Shown here: one piece after another, positions 16,015 through 24,787 of the stretch | How the letters are laid out: every line of letters starts with the position of its first letter | How positions within the stretch are numbered: position 1 is the stretch's first letter | From: Sphingobium sp. Leaf26 | Lineage (GTDB): Bacteria; Pseudomonadota; Alphaproteobacteria; Sphingomonadales; Sphingomonadaceae | Assembly: GCF_001421665.1 (NCBI RefSeq) | Contig: NZ_LMKV01000012.1 | Coordinates: 392,185-456,184, forward strand | Direction: 5' to 3' | DNA: 64,000 nt | Program-made: the position numbers and the translations under genes | Notes under the pieces: model-generated | Databases searched by the model: none | What the model was told of the DNA's origin: nothing | The model's input: the letters and a program-made list of their open reading frames with translations, nothing else

Positions 16015-16470
16015 CTAAACCCGGCCATGCCTGTTGAGTGCTACTACCTCAGGATCATACGGTCCGACCTTCTTACGCTTATTGCGTAGAGATACGACCA
16101 CAATGCCTAGCGCGGCTGGAATCAGGAAAAGTTGAGGATTTTGAAACAAGCCTGCGCCGGGAATGTAACTGTTCCACCAGAGAACGGCACCAGCGAGTAG
16201 CCCACAAACAACTCCGGTTACCATGCGCCAAGGCCTTAGCTTTGCGATGTCAGCTTCAGTCAGTAGCTGTGCCTCGTCACGCAGTGCCATCAAGACGGTC
16301 TCGCCATCCGCATTGAGCGGCAAATCTAAAGCAGCGGCCCGCAAGCGAATGCTGTTCAGTTCCGCACTGCGCAGCGATGTCGACGTGAAGTCATCCCAGT
16401 CCCGCTCACCACTGGACCCGTTTAGGAATGCCCCAATCGTATCAACTACGTATTTCCGCTCATCTTGCAT
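16015..16470 (-). CDS. Small two-helix membrane protein, unknown, lower G+C
   Basis: 151 residues from ATG 16470 (MQDERKYVVDTIGAFLNGSSGERDWDDF). The N-terminal half is soluble and acidic; the C-terminal half has two membrane helices (MVTGVVCGLLAGAVLWWNSYIPG and LFLIPAALGIVVVSL) and a basic end. G+C is visibly lower than in neighbours, and codon use includes TTA- and AGA-like choices, suggesting recent acquisition. The in-frame sequence upstream of 16470 is repeat-derived and unlikely to be coding. I do not recognise the family. Confidence 0.6.
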   Translation of the reverse strand: MQDERKYVVDTIGAFLNGSSGERDWDDFTSTSLRSAELNSIRLRAAALDLPLNADGETVLMALRDEAQLLTEADIAKLRPWRMVTGVVCGLLAGAVLWWNSYIPGAGLFQNPQLFLIPAALGIVVVSLRNKRKKVGPYDPEVVALNRHGRV

Positions 16471-17038
16471 GGTTGTTGAACTGCCCCAATGGCAGCTTGC
16501 AGGCAATCGCGCTTTTCGATGGAACGGCAATAAATGGTCGGGAGTGGCGATTCCCTTACCCCTCTCCCCCTTGAGGCAAAGGGCTGCGCAGACTTGGCAG
16601 CTTGCTGCCTCCTCGTAGCTGGGTGAGGGGGATGCAACCTCACGAAAATAGGCCGGCCTTGCGCCAGTCCCCCTCATCCAACGCCGCCTAACCGCTTCGC
16701 GGCAAGGCTTCATATCCTTCTCCCCCCGGAGAAGAAGGATGACCGCTTTCGATCGCCGCCAGCCACCCCGCATCGCGCTTCCAATGTAGGATTTTCTCTG
16801 GTCTATCCTGCGGGATGAAAGCCTCGCCCTTCAACAGCGCGATCCATCGGCCAGTTGTCATCCGCATCGCTGCGGCGTCGGCGCGCGGGAGTCGCGGCCA
16901 TGTCGCTTTGATGGCGCGCGGTCGAAACCCGAATGTGGCGCCGGTGACGCTTCGCGAGCGCGTCGCGAGCGCCTCGCGGACGCTTAAGGTCCAAAAAAGC
17001 CGCACGACACCATGAACTTCGCCCTGTCGCGTTGCGCA
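16471..17038. other. Gene-poor spacer with degenerate repeats
   Basis: No open frame here has a credible start, ribosome site or family resemblance. 16550-16740 contains C/G-rich strings (CCCTCTCCCCCTTGAGG, GGGTGAGGGGGATG, CTTCTCCCCCCGGAGAAGAAGG) resembling the intergenic hairpins elsewhere in the window. The rest shows nothing I can name. Confidence 0.5.
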
Positions 17039-17452
17039 TCAGCGCCCCGGATAATCCTCGCAGGCGATGCCGTCCCCGTCGCCATCCATATGCACGCCAT
17101 AGCCCGGCTGTCCGCGATGGAGCGGCGTGGCGCCCGCGGCCCTGGCTTCGCGACAGCCTCGATAGGACCAGCTTGCGCGGGACGACGCCACTGCGGCTGG
17201 CGATGTCGCAACCTGCCGCACGCGCGGCGCGGTGGTTGCGCCACCGCCGCTCGGCTGTTGTCCGTCCAGATCGGCAGCGGACATCGGTCGTTCAGGGCCG
17301 ATCGTGTTGCGGGTCGGTCGCCATGGCGTGCTGTCGACCGCCGGCGTGGCGACCGCCGGTTCGCGCGTGACATAGCGCGATGCCATGCCGCCGATACCGC
17401 CGATGGCCACGGCCGCCAACGCCGCCTTGATGGCAAAATTTCCTGCTGTCAT
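17039..17452 (-). CDS. Excalibur calcium-binding domain protein
   Basis: 137 residues. An N-terminal signal anchor (NFAIKAALAAVAIGGIGGMASRYV), a Pro/Thr/Ala-rich linker, and a C-terminal excalibur domain (GCREARAAGATPLHRGQPGYGVHMDGDGDGIACED) carrying the DxDxDGxxCE calcium-loop motif that names the family. It should face the periplasm. In other bacteria the domain is attached to surface nucleases and proteins of unclear role; here it stands alone. Confidence 0.85.
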   Translation of the reverse strand: MTAGNFAIKAALAAVAIGGIGGMASRYVTREPAVATPAVDSTPWRPTRNTIGPERPMSAADLDGQQPSGGGATTAPRVRQVATSPAAVASSRASWSYRGCREARAAGATPLHRGQPGYGVHMDGDGDGIACEDYPGR

Positions 17453-17516
17453 GCTCTGCGGATATGTCGATCACGGTAAAGGATCGGTTGCCGCAAAGAT
17501 GACAAATGCCGTTCGG

Positions 17517-18740
17517 CTACAGGAAAACGCCGCCCTTCATCACCCGCCGTGCACGGCCCTGCACCGGCACCCGGTCGAAGGGCGTGTTGCCCGCCGATGC
17601 CGCCATCTTCGCGCTGTCCACGATCCACGGCGCATCGGGATCGACGAAGATCAGGTCCGCCGCGCTGCCGCTTGCAAAACTGCCGGCGTCGACGCCCAAT
17701 ATCCGCGCCGGATTGGCGCTCAGCAGCGTCATCAGCCGGCCCATGCTGACATGCCCCTCCCGCACCAGATTGAGCGACAGCGCCAGCAAAGTCTCCGCCC
17801 CCGCCATGCCCGGCGAAGCGTCGGCGAAGGGCAGGCGCTTGTCCTCCGGCCCGCGCGGATCGTGGCTGGATGTGATGACGTCCACCGTCCCGTCCGCCAC
17901 AGCCGCCAGACTGGCCTGCCGGTCGCGCTCGTCCCGCAATGGCGGGGACAGCCGCGCGAACGTGCGGAAATCGGTCGCGGCCTGATCGTTCAGGAACAGA
18001 TAGGCCGGGCTGATGCCGCATGTGACCTTCAGCCCCTCCGCCTTGGCCGCGCGGACAAGCGAGAGGCCCGCCCGCGTCGTCACCAGCCGGAAATGGATCG
18101 CCGCGCCGGTTTCGCGCACCAGCATGATGTCGCGCGCGATCGCCAGCGCCTCGGCGCAGGCCGGCGCATGCGGCAGGCCGAGCCGCGTCGCCGTCTCGCC
18201 GCTGGTCGCCACGGCCTTGGCCGTCAGCCCGCCATCCTCGGCATGGGCGATCAGCGTCAGGCCAAGGCCGCTGGCATAGGACAGCACGCGCAGCATCACG
18301 CCTGAATCGGCGATCCATTGCCGCCCGGTGCCGACCGCCCTGGCGCCCGCCATCTGCATCAGGCCCATCTCGGCCATTTCCTGACCCAGCAGGCCGCGCG
18401 TGGCCGCCGCGATCGGATGGACCCAGAAATCGGGCTTGCCTGCCCGCGTCGCCTGCCGGATCAGGCCGACGTCGTCCAGCGGCGCGCGCTGGTCGGGCAT
18501 CAGCGCCGCGCGCGTGATCCCGCCGAAATGAAAGGCCGGCTTGTCGGTGGCGAACACGCCCAGGTCGATCAGGCCCGGCGCCACGACCAGCCCGCCCGCA
18601 TCGACCCGCTGCGCATCGTCCGGCACCGCGACATCGCCCGTCGCGACGATCCGGTCGCCCTCGATCAGCACAGTGCCGGGCGTCAGCGTGTCACCGGCGG
18701 GATCGGCCAGCTTGCCGTTGATGATGGCTATCTTGCTCAA
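17517..18740 (-). CDS. Dihydroorotase-like protein lacking metal ligands (PyrC' type)
   Basis: 407 residues, TTG start at 18740 behind GAGGGAG. Amidohydrolase fold throughout (VVAPGLIDL ... LIAHAEDGG ... GMAGAETLLALSL ... LLSANPARILG). The active site is eroded: where catalytic dihydroorotases have D-x-H-x-H, residues 59-63 read D-L-G-V-F; the His of the HVS-like motif is Leu219; the aspartate of TDHAPH is Ser292. Only the HAED histidine (166) is kept. Non-catalytic dihydroorotases beside pyrB are known in pseudomonads, where they assemble with aspartate carbamoyltransferase; that role is likely here. A true pyrC should lie elsewhere. Confidence 0.88.
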   Translation of the reverse strand: MSKIAIINGKLADPAGDTLTPGTVLIEGDRIVATGDVAVPDDAQRVDAGGLVVAPGLIDLGVFATDKPAFHFGGITRAALMPDQRAPLDDVGLIRQATRAGKPDFWVHPIAAATRGLLGQEMAEMGLMQMAGARAVGTGRQWIADSGVMLRVLSYASGLGLTLIAHAEDGGLTAKAVATSGETATRLGLPHAPACAEALAIARDIMLVRETGAAIHFRLVTTRAGLSLVRAAKAEGLKVTCGISPAYLFLNDQAATDFRTFARLSPPLRDERDRQASLAAVADGTVDVITSSHDPRGPEDKRLPFADASPGMAGAETLLALSLNLVREGHVSMGRLMTLLSANPARILGVDAGSFASGSAADLIFVDPDAPWIVDSAKMAASAGNTPFDRVPVQGRARRVMKGGVFL

Positions 18741-18766
18741 GCGCCGACTCCCTCAAAACTAACTCC

Positions 18767-18853
18767 GTCATCCCCGCGAAGGCGGGGATCCATCTCCCAA
18801 CCTTGCGACTGGGGATCGGGTGGGAGATGGATTGCCGCCTGCGCGGCAATGAC
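18767..18853. repeat. Compound palindromic repeat between pyrB and the PyrC'-like gene
   Basis: ATCCATCTCCCA (18788-18799) and TGGGAGATGGAT (18821-18832) are perfect inverted arms. Each is flanked by its own small hairpin (CCCCGCGAAGGCGGGG, about 18772-18787, and TGCCGCCTGCGCGGCA), and the whole is closed by GTCAT/ATGAC. The CCCGCGAAGGCGGG core is a widespread alphaproteobacterial intergenic repeat. Confidence 0.75.
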
Positions 18854-18877
18854 GAAGAGGGGCGATGCCATCATGCC

Positions 18878-18949
18878 CATCCCGCTTTTCATGTCGGTCG
18901 GGACGGTCAAGACCATCCCGCTTTTCATGTTGGTCGGGACGGTCAAGAC
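18878..18949. repeat. Two tandem 36-bp repeats over the pyrB 3' end
   Basis: Units 18878-18913 and 18914-18949 differ at one base (ATGTCGG versus ATGTTGG). The second unit contains the last bases and stop codon of pyrB (stop 18943-18945), so the array looks like a local duplication of the gene end and its downstream bases. Confidence 0.8.
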
Positions 18950-19938
18950 CATCCCTCCACGCCCCGCGCACTGCGCGTCAGCACATCCAGGCACGCCATG
19001 CGCACCGCCACGCCCATCGCCACCTGTTCGGTGATGGCGGACCGTTCGGGATGATCGGCCACCGAACTGGTAATTTCCACGCCCCGGTTCATCGGCCCCG
19101 GATGCATCACCAGCGCATCGGGCTTGGCGATGGCCAGCCGCTCCGGCGTCAGCCCGTACAGCGCATGATATTCGCGCGGAGAGGGGATGAAGGCCCCGTC
19201 CATCCGCTCATTCTGGAGCCGCAGCATCATGACGACATCGGCGCCATCCAGCCCCTCGTCCATCCGCGTAAAGGGCGTCGCCCCCAGCATCTCGACCTCC
19301 GGCGGCAGCAAGGTCGGCGGCGCCACCGCGCGAACCTGCGCGCCCAGCGCGGCCAGGCACAGCATGTTGGACCGCGCCACCCGGCTGTGCAGCACATCGC
19401 CGCAGATCGCGACCACCAGCCCCTCGAACCCGCCCTTGCGGCGACGGATCGTCAGCGCGTCGAGCAGCGCTTGCGTGGGATGCTGATGCCACCCGTCCCC
19501 CGCGTTCAGCACCGGACAGTCCACCTTGTCAGCGATCAGCCGCACCGCGCCCGAACTGGCATGGCGGATCACGATCACGTCGGCCGCCATGGCGTTCAGC
19601 GTCATCGCCGTGTCGATCAGCGTCTCGCCCTTCTTCACGCTGGACGTGGCCGCTGCCATGTTGACGACATCCGCGCCCAGCCGCTTGCCGGCAATCTCGA
19701 ACGACAGCAACGTGCGGGTGCTGTTCTCGAAAAAGGCGTTGATCTGGGTCATCCCCGCCAGCCGGTCGTCATGCTTGCGCGCCCGGCCCTTGTTCGCCTG
19801 CGCCCAATGTTCGGCCTCATCCAGCAGGAACCGGATTTCCCAGGGCTTCAGGTCCGCGATGGACAGAAGATGCTTGTGCGGAAACAACGCCCGGCCGGTC
19901 AGCTCGGGAGTCGCATCGGGAATGAAGATGTCGGGCAT
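18943..19938 (-). CDS. pyrB: Aspartate carbamoyltransferase catalytic subunit
   Basis: 331 residues. Carbamoyl-phosphate site [22 protein letters not shown], the [12 protein letters not shown] loop, [31 protein letters not shown], and the aspartate-side motif [13 protein letters not shown]. It condenses carbamoyl phosphate with aspartate in pyrimidine synthesis. It is followed, after 200 bp of repeats, by a degenerate dihydroorotase rather than pyrI, the layout of ATCases that need an inactive dihydroorotase subunit. Confidence 0.97.
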   Translation of the reverse strand: MPDIFIPDATPELTGRALFPHKHLLSIADLKPWEIRFLLDEAEHWAQANKGRARKHDDRLAGMTQINAFFENSTRTLLSFEIAGKRLGADVVNMAAATSSVKKGETLIDTAMTLNAMAADVIVIRHASSGAVRLIADKVDCPVLNAGDGWHQHPTQALLDALTIRRRKGGFEGLVVAICGDVLHSRVARSNMLCLAALGAQVRAVAPPTLLPPEVEMLGATPFTRMDEGLDGADVVMMLRLQNERMDGAFIPSPREYHALYGLTPERLAIAKPDALVMHPGPMNRGVEITSSVADHPERSAITEQVAMGVAVRMACLDVLTRSARGVEGWS

Positions 19939-19990
19939 GAGCCGGTGCTTTAGGGGAGCCAGCCGGGGAGGGCAAGGCGTCCTGACACGC

Positions 19991-21601
19991 TTATCCCCGC
20001 CCGCGCCATTTCCCGAAGATCGCCTTGTCCTTCATCACTTCCCGCGCTGCATTATGGCCCGGCGCACCCGTCACGCCGCCGCCCGGATGCGTGCCCGCGC
20101 CGCACATATACAGCCCCTTCACCGGCCCGCGATAGGCCCCATGGCCCAGCACCGGGCGCGCCGCCCACATCTGGTCCAGCGTCAGATTGCCGTGCATGAT
20201 GTCGCCGCCGACCAGTCCGAACTTGCGCTCCAGGTCGAGCGGCGAATGAATCTGCCGCGCGATCACGCTCTTGGCAAAGCCCGGCGCATGCGCCTCCACC
20301 GTCGCGATGATATGGTCCGCCGCGGCATCCCGCTCATCGTCCCACGAACGCCCGTCGGGTAATTCCGGCGCGAATTGCTGGCAGAACAGGCTTGCGACAT
20401 GGCACCCCTCCGGCGCGAGGCTGTCGTCGATGGTCGACGGAATCAGCATCTCCACGATCGGCGCCTTCGACCAGCCGTCCCGCTTCGCGTCCAGAAACGC
20501 CCGGTCCATATAGTCCAGTGTCGGCGCGATGATGATCCCCGACTGGTGATGTTCGCCCATACCGGGCAGGCAGGTGAAGTCAGGCAGGGCGGACAGCGCC
20601 ACATTCATGCGGAACGTGCCCGACCCCGCCTTGAACGCCTTGATCCGCTTCGCGAAATCGGTCGGCAGGTCGGCGGGGTCCATCATCCGCTCATAGAGCA
20701 GCTTCGGCCCGACATTGGCGATCACCGCGCCGCCCATCACCTCCTCGCCGCTTGCCAGCTTCACGCCCACCGCGCGCGCGCCATCCACCAGCACGGACGC
20801 GACCGGCGCCTCCAGACTGATCTCCACGCCCATGGCGGTCACGATCTGCGCCATGATCTGCGTGATCGTGCCCATGCCGCCGACGCTATGGCCCCAGGCG
20901 CCTTTCTTGCCGTTCACCTCGCCAAACACATGGTGCAGCAGCACATAGGCGCTGCCCGGCGTATCGGGGCTGGCATAATTGCCGACCACCGCGTCGAAAC
21001 CGAACGCCGCCTTTACTGCGTCGCTCTCGAACCAGCTATCCAGGAAGCTGCGGGCCGATTTGGTGAACAGGTCCAGCACGTCGCGCTGCTGTTCCAGCCC
21101 CAGTCCCGCGATCCGCCGCCCCTGCTTCAGCGCCTCCACGATCATGGTCAGCCCGTCGCCGACATTGGGCGGGCTTTTCAGGACCAGATCGCGCAATATA
21201 TCGGCCACCACCTCCAGCGCGTCATAATAGGCCGGCAGGGCCGCCGCGTCATGGGCGCTGAACTTGGCGAACTCGGCCTGCGTCTTCTCCAGCCCGCCGC
21301 CCAGCTTCAGATAGCCGCCATCGGGCTGCGGCAGGAAATTGCTGATCGGCCGCTCGATCACGCGATAGCCATGGTCCGCAAGCTTCATGTCGCGGATGAC
21401 CTTGGGGTTGAGCAGGCTGACCGTATAGCTGGCGGTCGAATTGCGGAAACCGGGATGAAACGCCTCCGTCACCGCCGCGCCGCCGACGATATCGCGCCGC
21501 TCCAATATGCGGACCTTGTACCCGGCCCGCGCCAGATAAAAGGCGCAGACAAGGCCATTATGCCCACCGCCAATGATGACCGCGTCATAGGATTTGCTCA
21601 T
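19991..21601 (-). CDS. FAD-dependent oxidoreductase, phytoene-desaturase-like
   Basis: 536 residues, ATG at 21601 overlapping the TGA of the Rieske gene (ATGA). N-terminal dinucleotide-binding motif [34 protein letters not shown]-terminal FAD-binding [39 protein letters not shown] in the middle. The family covers phytoene desaturase relatives and is a flavin oxidoreductase or isomerase of unknown substrate here; no carotenoid genes are nearby. Translational coupling to a Rieske oxygenase suggests they act on the same compound. The open frame continues upstream of 21601, but that part lies over the Rieske gene. Confidence 0.88.
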   Translation of the reverse strand: MSKSYDAVIIGGGHNGLVCAFYLARAGYKVRILERRDIVGGAAVTEAFHPGFRNSTASYTVSLLNPKVIRDMKLADHGYRVIERPISNFLPQPDGGYLKLGGGLEKTQAEFAKFSAHDAAALPAYYDALEVVADILRDLVLKSPPNVGDGLTMIVEALKQGRRIAGLGLEQQRDVLDLFTKSARSFLDSWFESDAVKAAFGFDAVVGNYASPDTPGSAYVLLHHVFGEVNGKKGAWGHSVGGMGTITQIMAQIVTAMGVEISLEAPVASVLVDGARAVGVKLASGEEVMGGAVIANVGPKLLYERMMDPADLPTDFAKRIKAFKAGSGTFRMNVALSALPDFTCLPGMGEHHQSGIIIAPTLDYMDRAFLDAKRDGWSKAPIVEMLIPSTIDDSLAPEGCHVASLFCQQFAPELPDGRSWDDERDAAADHIIATVEAHAPGFAKSVIARQIHSPLDLERKFGLVGGDIMHGNLTLDQMWAARPVLGHGAYRGPVKGLYMCGAGTHPGGGVTGAPGHNAAREVMKDKAIFGKWRGRG

Positions 21602-22782
21602 GCCTTGCTGCTCCATCCCATCCCCGGCGCGCGATGCAGCCGCGCCTGCGGAATCACCGCCCGCACCCGCCCGCAAAAATGCCGCAGCGCCACTTCCTGT
21701 TCGCTCAATGGCCCCACGGTGAAGCTGGCCGATGCCATCCCCGCCTGCACCCGCCCGACCAGCGCCGTATCCTCGGCATTGACCTGCCGGTTGATCCGCC
21801 AGTTCAGATAGCGCGCGGCTTTCATCTCCCTGCGATCGTCGGGCAGCGCATAGCTGATCTCCCGGATCAGCGTCTGCGTCGGCGACACCGGCAGCCATGC
21901 CATGAAATCCACCTGATCGGGATAGATGTCGAAGGCGAAGTTGGGCCACAGCTTATAATAGGTCCACAGCCGCTGCCGCTCCGTCGGCAAGTGCGGCACT
22001 TGAGGCAGGAAATGCTGATAGGCCCGCTCGGACAGGTTGGCCGATGGCCGGTCGATGATCGGCCCCCACATCTTGTCGGCATGGGCGGACGCTTCCACCC
22101 CATAGCCATCACCCATCAGCCGCTTCAGCCCCGGATGCGCGACCGCGATATGCAGCCCGTCCGAATAATTGTCGCCGATATTCTTCCAGTTCACATCGCG
22201 CGGCCGCAACGTCACCCGCCCCAGCGCGCGCAAGTCCCCGAAGCGATAGGGTGAGACCTCCGCCTCATGGGGCGCCATCATCTGCGCCACGGATGGCCCG
22301 CCATCATCGTCCAGCCGCACGAACAGGAACCCCTGCCAACTGTCCACGTCGACGCCCGCCAGCCCATGATCGGCCAGCGCAAGGTTCTCGCCATAGCTGG
22401 CCTTCATCGGCACGCCGGTCAGCCGTCCGTCCGTCTCATAGGTCCAGCCATGATAGGGGCAGACCAGCTTCTTCGCGCAGCCGCTGGCCCCATCGACGAT
22501 CCGCGCGCCGCGATGGCGGCAGACATTGGTGAAGGCGCGCACGGCGCCATCGTCGCCACGCATCACGATCACGCTTTCGCCGACATAATCGAGCGTATGG
22601 AAATCGCCGGGGTTCGGGATATCGCTGTCATGGCAGACGATCTGCCAGGACGGGCGGAAGATGCGCTCCACCTCCGCCCCGAAAAACTCGGCGTCGGCAT
22701 AGGTCCAGGCCGGCAGGCTCCATCCCGCGTCGGGATCATTGCCGGACAATGGCCTCACCTCATCCCCTTCCATCACGTCCAA
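21598..22782 (-). CDS. Rieske non-heme iron oxygenase, alpha-type subunit
   Basis: 394 residues. Rieske 2Fe-2S motif CRHRG ... CPYHGWTYETDGRL (about residues 88-120), then the mononuclear iron site DNYSDGLHIAVAHPGL with both His ligands and the bridging Asp. WQIVCHDSDIPNPGDFHTLDY is typical of the carnitine/choline and aromatic oxygenase N-terminus. No ferredoxin, reductase or beta subunit is adjacent, so electrons must come from elsewhere. An in-frame ATG at 22773 is an alternative start. Confidence 0.9.
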   Translation of the reverse strand: MDVMEGDEVRPLSGNDPDAGWSLPAWTYADAEFFGAEVERIFRPSWQIVCHDSDIPNPGDFHTLDYVGESVIVMRGDDGAVRAFTNVCRHRGARIVDGASGCAKKLVCPYHGWTYETDGRLTGVPMKASYGENLALADHGLAGVDVDSWQGFLFVRLDDDGGPSVAQMMAPHEAEVSPYRFGDLRALGRVTLRPRDVNWKNIGDNYSDGLHIAVAHPGLKRLMGDGYGVEASAHADKMWGPIIDRPSANLSERAYQHFLPQVPHLPTERQRLWTYYKLWPNFAFDIYPDQVDFMAWLPVSPTQTLIREISYALPDDRREMKAARYLNWRINRQVNAEDTALVGRVQAGMASASFTVGPLSEQEVALRHFCGRVRAVIPQARLHRAPGMGWSSKA

Positions 22783-22839
22783 TGCCCCCCGGCCTCGTTA
22801 TGTTTTACGTCTGTATAACAGTGTGTCGCAAAAGTCTAT

Positions 22840-23841
22840 TTACCTGTCCAACTCGCTGTCTCGATTTGCAGCCGGATCGGCCTGCGCCTGCGCGCCATAG
22901 CGCCGCGCCAGCCAGGCGCAGGCCATCAACTGGATCTGGTGGAACAGCATGATCGGCAACAGGATCGGCCCGACGGCTGCTGCCGGGAACAAGACGCCGG
23001 CGATCGGCACGCCCGACGCCAGGCTCTTCTTGGACCCGCAAAATTGCAGCACGATCGCATCTTGCCGCGACAGGCCCAGCATCCGCCCCAGCGCCAGCGT
23101 GAACAACAGGACCACCACCAGCATCGCGATGCACAGCCCCGCCAATACCAGCAGTTCCTCGCTCGATACCTTGGCCCACAGCCCCTCGACCACGGCGGCG
23201 GAGAAGGCGGCATAGACGACCAGCAGGATCGACCCGCGATCGACCCGCCCGATCATCGCCTTATGCCGCGCCACGAAACCGCCGATCCACGGCCGCAGCA
23301 AATGCCCCACGACGAAGGGCAACAGCAGTTGCAGCACGATCCCTTCGGCCGACGACAGCGAAATCAGGCTGCCGCTGCCGCTCTTCTGCATCAGCAGCGC
23401 GACCAGCACAGGCGTCAGGAAAATGCCCAGCAGGTTGGAGAAGGACGCGCTGACCACCGCCGCCGCGACATTGCCCCGCGCGATCGCGGTGAAGGCGATG
23501 GACGACTGCACCGTGGACGGCAGCAACGTCAGGAACAGCAGTCCCGCGCGCATATCCTGCGGCACGAACCCGAATCGCCCTATCAGAAGCCCCAGCAGCG
23601 GAAAGGCGGCAAAGGTCGTCGCCAGCGTCGCCAGATGCAATTTCCACGCCTTCGCCCCGTCCCATATCGCCTCGCGCGACAATTTTGCGCCATGCAGGAA
23701 AAAAAGCAGCACGATGCCGGCATCCGCCACCCAGTCCGCAATCCGTGCGCCATCGCCGCGCGCTGGCAGGATCGACGCTAGGGCAACGGTGGCGATCAGC
23801 AGCATCAGGAACGGGTCGAGGGCTTGGCGCAGGCGGTTCAT
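22840..23841 (-). CDS. Bile acid:sodium symporter-like transporter (SBF-like, YfeH type)
   Basis: 333 residues from ATG 23841 (MNRLRQALDPFLMLLIATVALASILPARGDG). About ten hydrophobic helices, including GIVLLFFLHGAKLSREAIW, LLPSTVQSSIAFTAIARGNVAAAVVSASFSNLLGIFLTP and LQFCGSKKSLASGVPIAGVLFP, which are the conserved crossover segments of the SBF-like family (PF13593 type). Substrate unknown. It lies upstream of the Rieske/FAD pair on the same strand (57-bp gap) and may supply its substrate; that is inference. Confidence 0.88.
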   Translation of the reverse strand: MNRLRQALDPFLMLLIATVALASILPARGDGARIADWVADAGIVLLFFLHGAKLSREAIWDGAKAWKLHLATLATTFAAFPLLGLLIGRFGFVPQDMRAGLLFLTLLPSTVQSSIAFTAIARGNVAAAVVSASFSNLLGIFLTPVLVALLMQKSGSGSLISLSSAEGIVLQLLLPFVVGHLLRPWIGGFVARHKAMIGRVDRGSILLVVYAAFSAAVVEGLWAKVSSEELLVLAGLCIAMLVVVLLFTLALGRMLGLSRQDAIVLQFCGSKKSLASGVPIAGVLFPAAAVGPILLPIMLFHQIQLMACAWLARRYGAQAQADPAANRDSELDR

Positions 23842-23942
23842 GGCTATTCCGGGTCGAGCGATGGATTGCGGCGGGGGATAGACGCGGCGTCCTGCCTGCG
23901 CCAACAATTTCCCCTTGGATGCAGACAAGGAGAGGCTGGCCC

Positions 23943-24701
23943 ATGAACGACCATATCGCGATCACGAAAAACCAGGGCGTCGTGGAAATCATGATCGACC
24001 GCGCCGACAAGAAGAATGCGCTGACCGCGCCCATGTACCGCGCCATGACCGCCGCGCTGGCGGATGCCTCCGCGCGTGCCGAAATCGGCGCGGTGCTGAT
24101 TACAGGGCAGGGCGATGCCTTCTGCGCCGGCAACGACCTTAAGGATTTCATGGCCGGGCCGGAGGGCGGAGCGGCCGCGTTCGATTTCATCCGCGCCATC
24201 GCCGCCTTCGACAAGCCGCTGGTCGCGGCGGTGCAGGGGTTGGCCGTGGGCGTCGGCACGACCATGCTCTTCCATTGCGACCTCATCTACGCCGCGCCGG
24301 ACGCGCGTTTCGTGATGCCCTTCGTCAATCTGGGAATCGTGCCGGAAGCCGGCTCCAGCCTGCTCGCGCCGGCGGTGATGGGGCATGCGAAGGCAGCGGC
24401 GATGCTGTTGCTGGGCGAACCGCTGGATGCCGAAGGCGCCGACCGCGCGGGTCTCGTCACTGCGGTCGTTCCGGCGGACGGCTTGCTCGCACATGCCCGG
24501 ACCAGGGCGGCGGCGCTGATGGCCAAGCCACCCCAGGCCCTGCTCGCCACCCGCCGGCTGATGAAGGGCGATCCCGCCTTGCTCATCGCCCGGATCGAGG
24601 AAGAAGCACGCCTGTTCCGCGAAAGCCTGTCCTCGCCCGAAGCGCAGGAAGCCTTCGCCGCCTTCTTCGAAAAGCGCGCGCCTGTTTTCAACCGGAAATG
24701 A
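23943..24701 (+). CDS. Crotonase-fold enoyl-CoA isomerase/hydratase
   Basis: 252 residues, ATG at 23943 after AAGGAGAGG. Oxyanion-hole motif ITGQGDAFCAGNDLKDF and second motif VGVGTTMLFHCDLIYAAPDARF. The usual first catalytic Glu of hydratases (GGGCE) is Thr here, while the second acid is kept in NLGIVPEAGSS. This one-acid pattern matches delta3-delta2-enoyl-CoA isomerases more than true hydratases. A role in beta-oxidation of unsaturated acyl-CoA is likely. The gene stands alone, divergent from the transporter at 23841. Confidence 0.85.
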   Translation: MNDHIAITKNQGVVEIMIDRADKKNALTAPMYRAMTAALADASARAEIGAVLITGQGDAFCAGNDLKDFMAGPEGGAAAFDFIRAIAAFDKPLVAAVQGLAVGVGTTMLFHCDLIYAAPDARFVMPFVNLGIVPEAGSSLLAPAVMGHAKAAAMLLLGEPLDAEGADRAGLVTAVVPADGLLAHARTRAAALMAKPPQALLATRRLMKGDPALLIARIEEEARLFRESLSSPEAQEAFAAFFEKRAPVFNRK

Positions 24702-24707
24702 GGGTTT

Positions 24708-24733
24708 AACCCCTCCCCTTCAGGGGAAGGGTT
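24708..24733 (+). repeat. Hairpin repeat after the isomerase gene
   Basis: AACCCCTCCCCT (24708-24719) and AGGGGAAGGGTT (24722-24733) form a stem with one mismatch and a 2-nt loop. Same C/G-rich family as 474-495. It may serve as a weak terminator for the upstream gene. Confidence 0.6.
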
Positions 24734-24787
24734 GGGTGGGGCGGGTGATCGTCAAAAACATCTCTGTCCTACACGCCCCGATCTGCG

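Noticed and set aside
16688-17015. Overlapping short open frames on both strands upstream of the excalibur gene.
   Set aside because: No ribosome site, no recognisable domain, and they overlap repeat-like strings.
18878-18949. Possible CRISPR array.
   Set aside because: Only two directly adjacent 36-bp units without spacers, covering a gene end; no cas genes.
21602-21949. N-terminal extension of the FAD oxidoreductase reaching into the Rieske gene.
   Set aside because: The flavin-binding N-terminus starts right after ATG 21601, and the extension is antisense-like filler over another gene in a different frame.
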